From contig JAQWOH010000057.1 of assembly GCA_029245955.1 (NCBI GenBank), positions 1 to 51,850 on the forward strand: a DNA stretch of 51,850 nucleotides. Direction: 5' to 3'. How positions within the stretch are numbered: position 1 is the stretch's first letter; the number at the start of each line of letters is the position of its first letter. A program made the translations under genes and the position numbers. The stretch comes from Fuerstiella sp. GTDB lineage: Bacteria; Planctomycetota; Planctomycetia; Planctomycetales; Planctomycetaceae. Of this stretch, positions 35,437 to 45,058 are shown one piece after another. The notes below the pieces were generated by a model, which worked only from the letters and a program-made list of their open reading frames with translations, was not told the origin of the DNA and did not search any database.

Positions 35437-38247
35437 CTAATCAACATACAAGAACTCGTTGGATACCATTAACGTCTGTGCCAGTTCACTCCATTGTCCA
35501 CCAGCATCCACATACTGCTGACACTGTTGTACTTCGCTGTCTGACGGAGGCCGTCCCAGCGCTCGCCAATACAACTCGTTCGTCGTGGCGGCTGCCCCGT
35601 TTTCAGCGGCCCCAGCCTGCCTTGCAAGCAGTTCGGCTCGCTTCATCACAAACGGGTTATTCAAAAGGTAGAGTGCCTGCTGCGGTGCTGTCGTCCTCGG
35701 GCGGCTGGGGCTGTGAATATCGGGACTTGGGAAGTCAAAAAGCGGCAGCATCGTCGGCAGGCTGCTGCGGTTGATATGGCCGTAGATTGTACGCCGGAAG
35801 TTTTCGGCATCCGTCAGCGGCAGGGGCGGTCCTCCTAGGGCCAGTTGCAGGTTTCCTGAGACAGACAGCAGTGTGTCGCGCAGAGTTTCAAAGTCCAGCC
35901 GTCTCCGGTTCGCTCGCCACAGCAGTCTGTTTTCCGGATCGATCGCACGGGATTCAGGGCGATCATTGCTGGTTTGCTGCCAAGTGCTGGAAAGCAATAT
36001 CCTGCGGTGCAGCTTCTTCAGCGACCAGCCCTCAGCCATGAATTGATGCGCGAGGTGATCCAGCAATCGTGGATGAGACGGTGGAGCTGCTCTCAGTCCG
36101 AAGTTACTGGTGGTCTGGACCAGCCCCGTTCCAAACAGGTGTTTCCAGACACGGTTGACGATCACCCGCGCTGTCAGCGGGTTGTCAGGACTGACGATTG
36201 CGTTCGCCAGCTCAAGTCGGCCGCTTCCCATGGTAAAGGGTGCCGACAGCGAATCGCCCAGCAGTCGAGGTGCGGTACGAGGGACCTGACGTCCTGTTCG
36301 TTCCGGGTTGCCGCGTATGAAGACGTGTGGTTCATGCACTCTCTGCGAGTCGTACAGCACATGAGCCCGATCCGGTGCCTGGCCAGTGCCGACCAGCCAC
36401 GCGTCAAACGTCAGATAGGCCTGCGACAGGTCTCGATTCTGTTCGGCATCCAGAAGATAGGCGTCCAGAGCCTCTCGCGGAGACATCGCAAACGGCGAGT
36501 CTGCACCGTACAGCACCTGCCACAATTGTTGCTCAGCAGCGGCGTCCGGAGGCTTGCGATCCGAATCGCTGGTATCTGCGGCAACCTGCTTTTGGTATGT
36601 CTCGGTCAGAATGCGGCCATAAACGCTGGCCACATCGCTCATCGAGACGAGTTCTGTCTGTTGCAGAGCGTCTTTGACGATCGTGTTGACAGACAGTCGA
36701 TTGACGATGTCCCGCGAGGTGGCAGCAAATTCTTCTTCCTGTAGTTCGTTTAATGCATGCCATGCTGCAAAGACAGGATGAACGCCACGTTTGGTTCCTT
36801 CGAGGTATTCGATCCAGCGTTCAACGAACGTCTGCCGCAGTTCTCCTTTTGCCGCGGGCAATGGCACCAGGAATTCCTTACGACCGCCCAGCACACCATG
36901 CAGGTATCGCGTCGTGTCGGCGCGTAACATGTTCAGTGCTGCTGGCAGATATTGATCGACCTGGTCGTCAAGAATCTTTCGTTTCCGGCGATAAACGGCC
37001 ATGTCGCCGCGGAAAATCGGTTTGGCAGCACCTCTGGCAATATGCGGCAGGTCCGAAGGTTCAGTGGTGCTGGCGAAGACGCCGTACAGAGCATAGTAGT
37101 CATCCATTGGAATTGGATCGAACTTATGATCGTGACATCGGGCACAGGTCGCTGTGATTCCCATCAGGCCGCGAGTGACCACATCAATGCGATCGTCGAT
37201 GACGTCGTGCTGGTTTCCCGTGAATCGCCGACCGAGCGTCAGGAAACTCAACGCCGCAAGGCTTCTGTTGTCGTCGCCGGTCAGCAGCAGGTCGGCGGCA
37301 AGTTGCTCACGGATGAACTGGTTATACGGCAGGTCTGCATTGAATGAGTTGACCACGTAGTCGCGATATGTGTATGCGTAGTAAAAGTTGGGCTGTTCCT
37401 GCAGCCGTACGTATCCTTTCGTGTCGGCATAGCGAGCCAGGTCAAGCCAGTGGCGAGCCCAGCGCTCGCCATAGTGTGGCGATTCGAGCAGTTGGTCTAC
37501 CAGTTGTCGCATGGCCTGCTCAGGATCCGCTGAAAACTGCAACGTGAAGTCTTCGATCTTCTGACGGCTGGGAGGCAATCCGGTCAAGACGAAATGTGTT
37601 CGACGAATAAGGGTGCGGGCATCGGCGATCGGCGACGGCTGTAAATCGCTGGATTTCATGCGATGTCGTATGAACGCATCGATTGGTGTGATGACGTGAT
37701 TGACGGCGTTGACCACAGGGGGTGGCTGAGCAACAACCGGTTGTGCGGCCCAGTGTTTTTTCCATGCCTCCGCTGGTGTCGGGCCTTCAACCACAGTGCT
37801 GTCAGTCGGCCACGGTGCTCCTGCTTTTAGCCATATTTCGATGGCACGAATTTCCTCCGGTTCAAGTTTGCTGTCAGGCGGCATCGTGGTATCGCCGTCA
37901 CCTCGGACAGCCAGTAGCAAATGGCTGTTGGCTGGAGAATCGAGATCAATCACCGGGCCGCCGATGTCACCTCCTGCCAGTGCTTCTGTACGGGAGTCCA
38001 GTCTGAGCCCGCTTTCCTGTTTTTTCGGTCCGTGACATGAGACGCAGTTTCGGAACAGCACCGGTCGTACGTGTTTTTCGAAGTGTTGAGCGGCGTCGTC
38101 CTGAGCCTGGGTTCGTGACAGCAGCGGCAGGAACCATGTTACAAGAAACATCACGAACACTTGTGTCATCGAGCTGACCCTCGATGCCGATCGCTGCGCG
38201 CCTTGAGTCCGCATCAGCGCCCACGACTTAGATCTGTTGTCGCTCAT
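35437..38247 (-). CDS. PSCyt1/DUF1549/DUF1553 exported cytochrome protein (copy 2)
   Basis: A 936-residue exported protein. The signal region lies at about 25-48, then the planctomycete cytochrome domain with NCVSCHGPKK and TTMPPDSKL, DUF1549 with CARCHDHKFDPI, and DUF1553 with NPLTARVIVNRVWKHLFGTG and TTAPQQALYLLNNPFV. ATG 38247 overlaps the stop of the NHL gene by 4 nt, so the cytochrome protein and the propeller are probably made in a fixed ratio. The gene is followed by the DUF1501 gene. The two CxxCH motifs imply covalent haem and a periplasmic electron-transfer role. Confidence 0.9.
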   Translation of the reverse strand: MSDNRSKSWALMRTQGAQRSASRVSSMTQVFVMFLVTWFLPLLSRTQAQDDAAQHFEKHVRPVLFRNCVSCHGPKKQESGLRLDSRTEALAGGDIGGPVIDLDSPANSHLLLAVRGDGDTTMPPDSKLEPEEIRAIEIWLKAGAPWPTDSTVVEGPTPAEAWKKHWAAQPVVAQPPPVVNAVNHVITPIDAFIRHRMKSSDLQPSPIADARTLIRRTHFVLTGLPPSRQKIEDFTLQFSADPEQAMRQLVDQLLESPHYGERWARHWLDLARYADTKGYVRLQEQPNFYYAYTYRDYVVNSFNADLPYNQFIREQLAADLLLTGDDNRSLAALSFLTLGRRFTGNQHDVIDDRIDVVTRGLMGITATCARCHDHKFDPIPMDDYYALYGVFASTTEPSDLPHIARGAAKPIFRGDMAVYRRKRKILDDQVDQYLPAALNMLRADTTRYLHGVLGGRKEFLVPLPAAKGELRQTFVERWIEYLEGTKRGVHPVFAAWHALNELQEEEFAATSRDIVNRLSVNTIVKDALQQTELVSMSDVASVYGRILTETYQKQVAADTSDSDRKPPDAAAEQQLWQVLYGADSPFAMSPREALDAYLLDAEQNRDLSQAYLTFDAWLVGTGQAPDRAHVLYDSQRVHEPHVFIRGNPERTGRQVPRTAPRLLGDSLSAPFTMGSGRLELANAIVSPDNPLTARVIVNRVWKHLFGTGLVQTTSNFGLRAAPPSHPRLLDHLAHQFMAEGWSLKKLHRRILLSSTWQQTSNDRPESRAIDPENRLLWRANRRRLDFETLRDTLLSVSGNLQLALGGPPLPLTDAENFRRTIYGHINRSSLPTMLPLFDFPSPDIHSPSRPRTTAPQQALYLLNNPFVMKRAELLARQAGAAENGAAATTNELYWRALGRPPSDSEVQQCQQYVDAGGQWSELAQTLMVSNEFLYVD

Positions 38248-39248
38248 ACTCGTATGAACTTTCGAAGTGTCGGCAGTCCGGTTGCATCTTCACCAGCCGC
38301 AGCCGCGGCTGTAACGGCGACTTCTCCCACGTAGATGCTGCCCCTGGAATCTACACTGATGTCATGGCATGCATAGAAACCATTAGGCCGACGAGCATCG
38401 AGACCTCCGCCCCAGCGGCTTAACAATCTGCCTTCGCTGTCAAAAATACTGACCCGACCTCCGGTTGGCAGTGGCGGGCGTTTCTGCCATGGAAACCGTC
38501 CGTTCTGGTTTCCGAGCTCAGCGACGAAAAATGTATTGTCTGCACCGGAAAACACCTGACACGGTCGAACAACATCAGCCCACGTCTGCAGCAACTGACC
38601 AGCACGATTAAAGATCTGGATACGACTGTTTTCTCGATCTGCGACGAGAATTCGACCGACCGCATCAACGCAGATTCCGTGCGGCACGTTGAAGCGGCCA
38701 TCTGTATCGCCGCGGGCGCCCCATGTCCGGACCAGATGACCATCTGTGTCGAAATGATGAACACTTGCGTTGCCGTAACCATCGGCAATGAATAAATGAC
38801 CGTCTGGTGCGACAGCAACGTTCGTCGGCAGATTGTACGGGCCAGCACTGCTGATTGAACGATAATCGAAGCCGTTGACGCCCGTCTGCGACGGGTTGCC
38901 GGCTGGTCCGATGTTTCTTAGAAACTGTCCCTCCGGCGTGTACTGTGCCACGGAATGGCCGAGGTCATCCGTCAGATAAACAGTTTGGTCCGGTGCTGAG
39001 GTGATGCCGTGGGGGCGAACGAAAACGTCTTCGCCCCATGCGTTAAGGAACTGGCCATCGGGCTGAAAAATCAGGACGGCGGGATTACCGCGATTAAATA
39101 CAAAGACGCGATCGTCCTGTGCTATTGCGACACCAATCGCTTCGACGAAGCCAATGTCTTTCGGTATCTGCGGCCAGTCAGGAACCGGCTGATACTGCCA
39201 GTGTCCCTGTCCCAGTACAGGTTTGGTTTCGGTATGGTGAGTCATCAA
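38244..39248 (-). CDS. NHL-repeat six-bladed beta-propeller protein
   Basis: A 334-residue propeller with repeated NHL blades: QFLNAWGEDVFVRPHGITSA, LPTNVAVAPDGHLFIADGYG, RFNVPHGICVDAVGRILVAD, and ENSRIQIFNRAGQLLQTWAD. It resembles the lyase-like propeller of peptidylglycine alpha-amidating enzymes. The N-terminus has no obvious signal peptide, so location is uncertain. Its stop overlaps the start of the cytochrome protein gene by 4 nt. The Ldh-type dehydrogenase gene lies 101 nt upstream on the same strand. It may bind a substrate or partner; it could also be a lyase or lactonase-like enzyme. Confidence 0.85.
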   Translation of the reverse strand: MMTHHTETKPVLGQGHWQYQPVPDWPQIPKDIGFVEAIGVAIAQDDRVFVFNRGNPAVLIFQPDGQFLNAWGEDVFVRPHGITSAPDQTVYLTDDLGHSVAQYTPEGQFLRNIGPAGNPSQTGVNGFDYRSISSAGPYNLPTNVAVAPDGHLFIADGYGNASVHHFDTDGHLVRTWGARGDTDGRFNVPHGICVDAVGRILVADRENSRIQIFNRAGQLLQTWADVVRPCQVFSGADNTFFVAELGNQNGRFPWQKRPPLPTGGRVSIFDSEGRLLSRWGGGLDARRPNGFYACHDISVDSRGSIYVGEVAVTAAAAAGEDATGLPTLRKFIRV

Positions 39249-39349
39249 TATGCGAATTCGCTAAACATTTGACAGACGTATTGAACTTGCAATGTAAATC
39301 TTCTTCATTCCTTAGCCTCAGCTCTCAGCGTTTGAGGCATTGGCCTTAG

Positions 39350-40408
39350 TCAACTCTTAATCACCTTGTCGATCAGGCTCTGCGACACGCCGCATTCCTG
39401 AGCCGATGCCACGATCTGCTGCCAAGTTTTGTTGTCCAGTTCGATGCCGTTGTCTGTCCGTTCCTGTCGGCGTTCGACTTCTACTTCTCCCGGAACAAGG
39501 ACCGGGTTTCCAGCGGTGGCTGGCTTGCAGCTTTTCACAAAATCGATGTATCGCGCGGCATCCGGGCCAAAGAAATTCTGCACCGGGAGTTGAGAAGGAT
39601 CCACGAATATCGACAACATGCCCTGTTCCAGTCGTGTCTTGCCTTTTTGGCTGCAGCCGTTCCCCGTTAGCGCTCCAGCAAGCAATTCCACCATGAAACT
39701 CAATCCGTATCCCTTGTGTCCGGCGATGGGAAGAATGGCTCCCATGGGGGGACCGTAGAAGGCATTGGGGTCACTGGTCGGCTGCCCGTTCGCGTCCAGG
39801 ATCCAGTTATCGGGGACCAGGTTCCCGGCATTACGTGCAACTTTAAGTTTTCCTTCTGCGGCTGCTGCGGCTGCAATGTCCAGGATGATGTGTGGTCGGC
39901 CTTCGACAGGAACTCCGATTGTTACAGGGTTCACCGACAGTCGCGGTTCCACCCCGCCCGCGGGTACGACAAACATTCCTTTGCCACTTGTGTTCACGAA
40001 ATGCAGCGAGACGCAGCCCGCATCAGCAGCCAGTTCTGCCCAGTGCCCGATGCGGCCCAGATGTCCGCTGTTTCTTACAGCGACCACCGCTGCCCCGTGC
40101 CGCTGACATTTTTTCAGTCCCAGTTCAACAATCTGCATGCCGATCGACTGACCGTAGCCCTGTTGCCCATCCACAAGTGCCAGCGAGTCCATCTCGTGGA
40201 TGATTTTCAGCTGTCGATTGGCGACGACATCTCCGTTTCGCAGCCATTGAATGTAAATTGGTGTGCGAATTACACCATGCGAATCGTGTCCGGCAAGGTT
40301 CGCTTCCACAAGGTGATCGCCGATTAGCTCTGCTTCTGACTGTTCAGATCCATTCGCTGCAAAGATGCCTGAAACGAGTCGGCGAAGAGGACCGTGAGGA
40401 AAACGCAT
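39350..40408 (-). CDS. Ldh-family (malate/L-lactate/ureidoglycolate-type) NAD-dependent dehydrogenase
   Basis: A 352-residue protein of the Ldh_2 family, distinct from classical Rossmann lactate dehydrogenases. Family features are NLAGHDSHGVIRTP (catalytic-type His), VRNSGHLGRIGHWAE, the NAD-region LSVNPVTIGVPVEGRPHIIL, and GHKGYGLSFMVELLAGALTG. No signal peptide is present, so it is cytoplasmic. It probably oxidises a 2-hydroxy acid. ATG 40408 is chosen over a TTG three codons upstream. It heads a minus-strand set with the NHL propeller, DUF1553 and DUF1501 genes, which suggests a shared catabolic pathway. Confidence 0.9.
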   Translation of the reverse strand: MRFPHGPLRRLVSGIFAANGSEQSEAELIGDHLVEANLAGHDSHGVIRTPIYIQWLRNGDVVANRQLKIIHEMDSLALVDGQQGYGQSIGMQIVELGLKKCQRHGAAVVAVRNSGHLGRIGHWAELAADAGCVSLHFVNTSGKGMFVVPAGGVEPRLSVNPVTIGVPVEGRPHIILDIAAAAAAEGKLKVARNAGNLVPDNWILDANGQPTSDPNAFYGPPMGAILPIAGHKGYGLSFMVELLAGALTGNGCSQKGKTRLEQGMLSIFVDPSQLPVQNFFGPDAARYIDFVKSCKPATAGNPVLVPGEVEVERRQERTDNGIELDNKTWQQIVASAQECGVSQSLIDKVIKS

Positions 40409-40866
40409 GGTTGGCAATCGTGGAAGTGTGGAAGGTGCGGATTCTGTTCTACTGCACGAAATTACAGTCGACTATCGGAAAACTGCTGCACCTATTCATA
40501 AAAGCAACCTGGGGCTGAGTCAAGTTGCTCGGTGAAAGCGTTGATGACCTCGAGCGAGCGAAAGACTCGCGACCCCACTTTCCCACAAAGAAAACGACGA
40601 TGTCGCAAGGCGTATTACTGCGGTTGGTCACGAGCAAGACAGGCATGCTGAGGAGCCAGCACAGCCCGATTTCATATTTCGTGGCTTCGATAACAGCCTG
40701 TGATCCGTTCCGATTCCGATTCTCCACAGCTCGCACGTCAGCCTGCCAACGTGAAGTATCGTGCCGCAGCTGATCAAGTGTGTGGTCTTCGCGGAGCGCT
40801 GCGGAAACTATCTATACACTTCAGCCACGGTCCGGGCGGAATCGACGGGGATGATCCGTTTGTCGT
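40409..40866. other. Intergenic gap
   Basis: 458 nt between two minus-strand gene sets. It probably holds the promoter of the Ldh-NHL-DUF1553-DUF1501 set. I see no clear terminator after the DUF1501 gene at 40867, and no convincing coding frame or RNA structure. Confidence 0.5.
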
Positions 40867-42240
40867 TCAGGCGATAATGTCTGCAGCGACATTGCCGTGT
40901 ACATCGGTCAGGCGAAAATCGCGGCCGGCATAGCGATATGTCAGCTGCTCGTGATCCAGCCCAAGCAGGTGCAGAATCGTTGCGTGCCAGTCGTGAATGT
41001 GGCACTTGTTTTCAACCGATTCGTAACCATGTTCATCTGTCGCTCCGTAGCTGAAGCCACCTTTGACACCGCCGCCCGCCATCCAGGTGGTGTAGCCTTT
41101 GTTATTGTGATTGCGGCCATCGCCCCCCTGAGCAGCCGGAGTGCGTCCGAATTCACCGCCCCAGATGACCAGCGTGTCTTTCAACATGTCTCTTTGTTTT
41201 AAATCCCGCAGCAATCCGGCGATGGGCTTGTCGCAGGCCTCGGCGCGAGCCTTATGATCGACCGAAAGATTGGTGTGCTGATCCCAGCTTCCGTGAGTCA
41301 CTTCGACGAAACGCACACCTGCTTCGACAAATCGTCGCGCTAACAGGCACTGCTTGCCAAAGCTGTCGGTGGGGCTATCGTCCGCTCCGTACATTTCGAG
41401 CGTGGACTGACTCTCTTTGGAGGTGTCCATCAACTCGGGGATGGCGTCCTGCATCCGAAACGCCAGCTCAAAAGATTCGATAACGCCTTCGACGCCCGGC
41501 TGATACTGTTCACGCAGTACTTTTTCATGATTGAGCGCCTGAATCAGATTCAGCTGTTTACGCTGCTGTTGTTGACTGAGCGCGGGGTTCTTAATGTCCG
41601 GTACGATTTCGCCAGTGCCGCCGCGGGGCGAACGCGAGCCGCGTCTGCCGCGTCCGATTCTGGAACCACCGTAAATCGCCGGCAGGAACGAACTGCCATA
41701 GTTGCCTGAGCTGCCTGACGGGGCATTGAGCGATACGAAGCCCGGAAGACTGTCATTTTCTGTCCCCAGTCCGTACAGACTCCAGGCACCCAGGGATGGA
41801 CGAATGAACTGTGCGGTTCCCGTATGCATCTGTGTCATAGCACTTGGATGTACCGGCTGGTCACACTGCATGGAGCGGATCAGAGTGAGGTCATCAGCCT
41901 GATCAGCGACGTTCGGAAACAGGTCCGAAATCCACAGGCCGCTGTTTCCCCGCTGTCGGAACGTCCACGGTGACTTCAGCAGCGAGCCCCCATACCTGCC
42001 GCCTTTACCGTGATCTTTGATCAGTTGAGGTTTGTAGTCGAACGAATCGACATGAGACGGGCCGCCCTGCATACACAGAAAGATGACGCGTTTTGCCCGG
42101 GCCGGAAAGTGTGGTGATTTTGCGGCCAGTGGATTCCGGTTGCCTGATTGTTGAGCCACACTTGCAGCGCTGAGGCCCGCGAACGCAAGGTAGCCGAATC
42201 CCGCGGAAGCGTTTTTCAGAATCTGACGTCGTGAGAACAT
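40867..42240 (-). CDS. DUF1501 exported protein (copy 3)
   Basis: A 457-residue DUF1501 protein with a signal at the N-terminus (SRRQILKNASAGFGYLAFAG), probably Tat. Motifs are VIFLCMQGGPSHVDSFDYKP, GVRFVEVTHGSWDQHTN, LVIWGGEFGRTP, GRNHNNKGYTTWMAGGGVKG, and CHIHDWHATILHLLGLDHE, with the family end YAGRDFRLTDVHG. A Gly/Arg/Ser-rich insert (about 195-215) is specific to this copy. The frame is open 117 codons further upstream, but ATG 42240 fits the signal peptide and has GGAA 7 nt before it. It follows its DUF1553 partner by 118 nt. Confidence 0.9.
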   Translation of the reverse strand: MFSRRQILKNASAGFGYLAFAGLSAASVAQQSGNRNPLAAKSPHFPARAKRVIFLCMQGGPSHVDSFDYKPQLIKDHGKGGRYGGSLLKSPWTFRQRGNSGLWISDLFPNVADQADDLTLIRSMQCDQPVHPSAMTQMHTGTAQFIRPSLGAWSLYGLGTENDSLPGFVSLNAPSGSSGNYGSSFLPAIYGGSRIGRGRRGSRSPRGGTGEIVPDIKNPALSQQQQRKQLNLIQALNHEKVLREQYQPGVEGVIESFELAFRMQDAIPELMDTSKESQSTLEMYGADDSPTDSFGKQCLLARRFVEAGVRFVEVTHGSWDQHTNLSVDHKARAEACDKPIAGLLRDLKQRDMLKDTLVIWGGEFGRTPAAQGGDGRNHNNKGYTTWMAGGGVKGGFSYGATDEHGYESVENKCHIHDWHATILHLLGLDHEQLTYRYAGRDFRLTDVHGNVAADIIA

Positions 42241-42358
42241 GGCAATTTCCGATTCAAAGATGGTTAGACGATTCGTGTGTTTCAAGAAAACTCGTTTCGA
42301 ACTGTGTCTGATGGTTGTGGTTGCAGGCATCCAGGTTCCGGGAGAGTGCCTTTTGCTG

Positions 42359-44998
42359 CTAGTTGATATAACGGAATTCGGCCGATGCCAGTAAGCTCTG
42401 ACACAGCGCGGACAGCGTTTCTGCACTGCGCGAGCGGTAGCTTGTTGAAGTCGAAAAATTTCGAACGAACGATAAGGTGGCAGATCGTTCGCCGGATGTT
42501 GGCGGACGGCCATAAGCCAGCAGGAATGCATAGTTGATCTGTTCAGCCGGTTTTGAACTGACTTCTGTGATGCGCTGCGCGAACGACTCACTCTGCTGAA
42601 TCACGAAGCGATTGTTCATCATGTAGAGTGCCTGGTTCGCAGTGTTCGACGATTCGCGCTGACCGGTAATGGCACTTGAATCAGCTCCATCAAAAACCTC
42701 CAGTGAACGCGGCTCCTCGTTGCGTACGATCGGTAGATACACACTGCGGAACTTTGTGTTTTCCATATCCAGCTGATTGGTTACTTGCCGAGCGATTTCA
42801 CCCGGAACTGGTCCTGCCCCACCGCGTCTGCCCCGCTGAAAGGGACGCCCGGCAGGCCCACGGAACTGTGGCCCCCCCGCAGTGCGAGCGTTTTTCGCTG
42901 CCTGTTCAAAGGCCTTCCGTGCGATGTCACGAGGATTGCCCAGGAAGCCACCTTGAACTCGAGTGTAACCGGCCTTCGCGACCTCTGATCCCCGCGGACG
43001 ATCGAATTCGATTTCTCCGCTGATACTCAACATTGCGTCACGAATGGCTTCCGCATCCAGTCGCCGAGGGTTGGCTCGCCAGACGAGAGCGTTGTCCGGA
43101 TCTAATTCGTGATATTGCTCGTTATACGTCGATTTCATTCGGTAAATACGCGACGTTGCTATCTCTCTGATCATCGTCTTGATCGACCAGTTTGACGCCA
43201 TGAACTGAGCCGCAAGATGGTCGAGTAGTTCCGGATGACTGGGCGGTTGTCCTGTGACTCCAAAGTTTTCCATGGACGTAACGATTCCCTGACCAAGCAG
43301 GTGCTGCCAGATTCGATTGACCATGACACGTGCTGTCAGCGGGTTTTCTTCACTGGCAAGCCACCGCGCCAATTGCAGCCGACCGCTTGAATCAGTGTCG
43401 ATTTTGACAGGTTCTGAACAGAGGACCTGTGGAAAACCCCGTTGTACCAACTGCGCTGGCTGATCAATTTCCCCTCGCACCAGCAACTTTGCGTTGACCG
43501 GGACGTCACGTTCGAGTACTCCCATGCAATAACTGATCGGTTGTCCACCGTCGTCCACGACTGCCAGTTTTCCTGACAGTTCTGCCAGCTCGTTATTCAT
43601 GCGAATTCGATTTCGTTGTGCGTTCTTCGCATCCGTGCCCGTACTCCCACGACGATTGTTGAGGCGATATTCAGTGGCTTCGCGAAGCTTGTCGGTCATG
43701 TCCTGTTTTAGGCTGGCGAGTTCCTGTTCCGAGTAACTTCTGTCGTAGGGATTCGGGTCGCTGACGGGCAGTCGAATCAGGCTGCTGTTTCTTTTTGACT
43801 GAACACCACTGAATGTGCCGAACTCAGAGGGTGGATTGCCGAAGTAAGTCGTAACGTTGCGGAATACGCCGGCCAATGCGTAATAATCCGTTTGAGGAAT
43901 GGCGTCGAATTTGTGGTCGTGACACCGTGCACAGGCAACCGACATTCCCAGAAACACTCGAGTCGTGGCGTCGATTTGTTCATCTGCGACGTCAGCGGCG
44001 AATTGAACTCTGTTCTGTTCGTTGACATTCTTGGGGCCGATCGCCAGAAAGGTTGTTGCCACCAGGTTTTCACTCCATTTCTGGTCCGTTTTCGCGGGCA
44101 GCAGGTCACCTGCGATTTGTTCCTGGACAAACTTATTGAACGGTTTGTCCTCATTGAAAGAGTCAATGACGTAATCGCGATACCGCCATGCGTGCGGATA
44201 TGTCATGTTGACTTCCCGCCCCGTTGATTCGGCGTAGCGAACGACATCCAGCCAGTGACGTCCCCATCGTTCACCGAACTGCTCCGTTTCCAGCAGGCGA
44301 TCCACGGTTTCGGCCACGGCGCGATCCGGATTGCGATTCCACGCGGTTGCGAATCGTTCGATCTGATCCGGAGTTGGAGGCAGACCGACAAGGTCAAAAC
44401 TCAATCTTCGCAGGACTTGCCATGCTTCTGCGTCATCGGCAGGCTGCAGTCCGGACGTCTTAAGCGTTGACAGAATGAAGCGATCGATAACGGTCTTTGT
44501 CCAATCGTCGTCTTCAATCTGCGGAGGTGTCTGCTGGACAGGACTCTGATACGCCCAGAATGACTCTCTTGCCTGCTGAATGTCATCTGAAGTGATTGAT
44601 GACCGGACCTCTGCAATGCTGGTCACCCGGGGATCAGGGGCCCCCATTTCGATCCATTTCCGAAAATCGTCAATCACCGACTGCGGAAGTTTCCGTTTGG
44701 GGGGCATGACGTAATCCTGATGCGTGATGGCATTGTACAACCAGCTTTCCTCAAGATTCCCCGGAACGACTGCCGGTCCGCTGCTGCCGCCGATAAGTGT
44801 CAGCTCCTTGCTGTCAAGCCGCAGACCACCTCGCACGTTTCCTGCCTTGTTCGAATGACATCCGTAACACTCTCTCACCAGAACGGGACGAATTTTGGTT
44901 TCGAAGAAATCCAATTCATCCCGCGTCAGCTCGTCCGCGTGAATCGATGGTGCGATGATTGACATCATCAAAATTGACGTGAGTTGTAAGCGTGACAT
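42359..44998 (-). CDS. PSCyt1/DUF1549/DUF1553 exported cytochrome protein (copy 3)
   Basis: An 879-residue exported protein: a Sec signal at about 1-21 (ending PSIHADE), the cytochrome domain with ECYGCHSNK and VMPPKRKLP, DUF1549 with CARCHDHKFDAI, and DUF1553 with NPLTARVMVNRIWQHLLGQG and NTANQALYMMNNRFV. A Gly/Arg/Pro-rich stretch (about 725-755, GPAGRPFQRGRRGGAG) is inserted before the last third and recalls the composition of the upstream EF-hand protein. It is followed by the DUF1501 gene and preceded by the EF-hand gene at a 60-nt gap. Confidence 0.9.
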   Translation of the reverse strand: MSRLQLTSILMMSIIAPSIHADELTRDELDFFETKIRPVLVRECYGCHSNKAGNVRGGLRLDSKELTLIGGSSGPAVVPGNLEESWLYNAITHQDYVMPPKRKLPQSVIDDFRKWIEMGAPDPRVTSIAEVRSSITSDDIQQARESFWAYQSPVQQTPPQIEDDDWTKTVIDRFILSTLKTSGLQPADDAEAWQVLRRLSFDLVGLPPTPDQIERFATAWNRNPDRAVAETVDRLLETEQFGERWGRHWLDVVRYAESTGREVNMTYPHAWRYRDYVIDSFNEDKPFNKFVQEQIAGDLLPAKTDQKWSENLVATTFLAIGPKNVNEQNRVQFAADVADEQIDATTRVFLGMSVACARCHDHKFDAIPQTDYYALAGVFRNVTTYFGNPPSEFGTFSGVQSKRNSSLIRLPVSDPNPYDRSYSEQELASLKQDMTDKLREATEYRLNNRRGSTGTDAKNAQRNRIRMNNELAELSGKLAVVDDGGQPISYCMGVLERDVPVNAKLLVRGEIDQPAQLVQRGFPQVLCSEPVKIDTDSSGRLQLARWLASEENPLTARVMVNRIWQHLLGQGIVTSMENFGVTGQPPSHPELLDHLAAQFMASNWSIKTMIREIATSRIYRMKSTYNEQYHELDPDNALVWRANPRRLDAEAIRDAMLSISGEIEFDRPRGSEVAKAGYTRVQGGFLGNPRDIARKAFEQAAKNARTAGGPQFRGPAGRPFQRGRRGGAGPVPGEIARQVTNQLDMENTKFRSVYLPIVRNEEPRSLEVFDGADSSAITGQRESSNTANQALYMMNNRFVIQQSESFAQRITEVSSKPAEQINYAFLLAYGRPPTSGERSATLSFVRNFSTSTSYRSRSAETLSALCQSLLASAEFRYIN

Positions 44999-45058
44999 GT
45001 TGTTCGCCTGTTCTAAGACCGGTGCAATCGTAGTTGTGGACCTCGTGGGGCCGTGCTT

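Noticed and set aside
35974..36744. 256-codon open frame on the plus strand
   Set aside because: It lies entirely antisense to the conserved DUF1553 gene, has no family signal and looks like a composition effect of the opposite strand.
39716..40327. 203-codon open frame on the plus strand
   Set aside because: It is antisense to the Ldh-type gene, which has clear family motifs.
40449..40773. Overlapping small frames on both strands in the gap before the Ldh gene
   Set aside because: Neither has a ribosome site, a motif or codon use like the neighbours.
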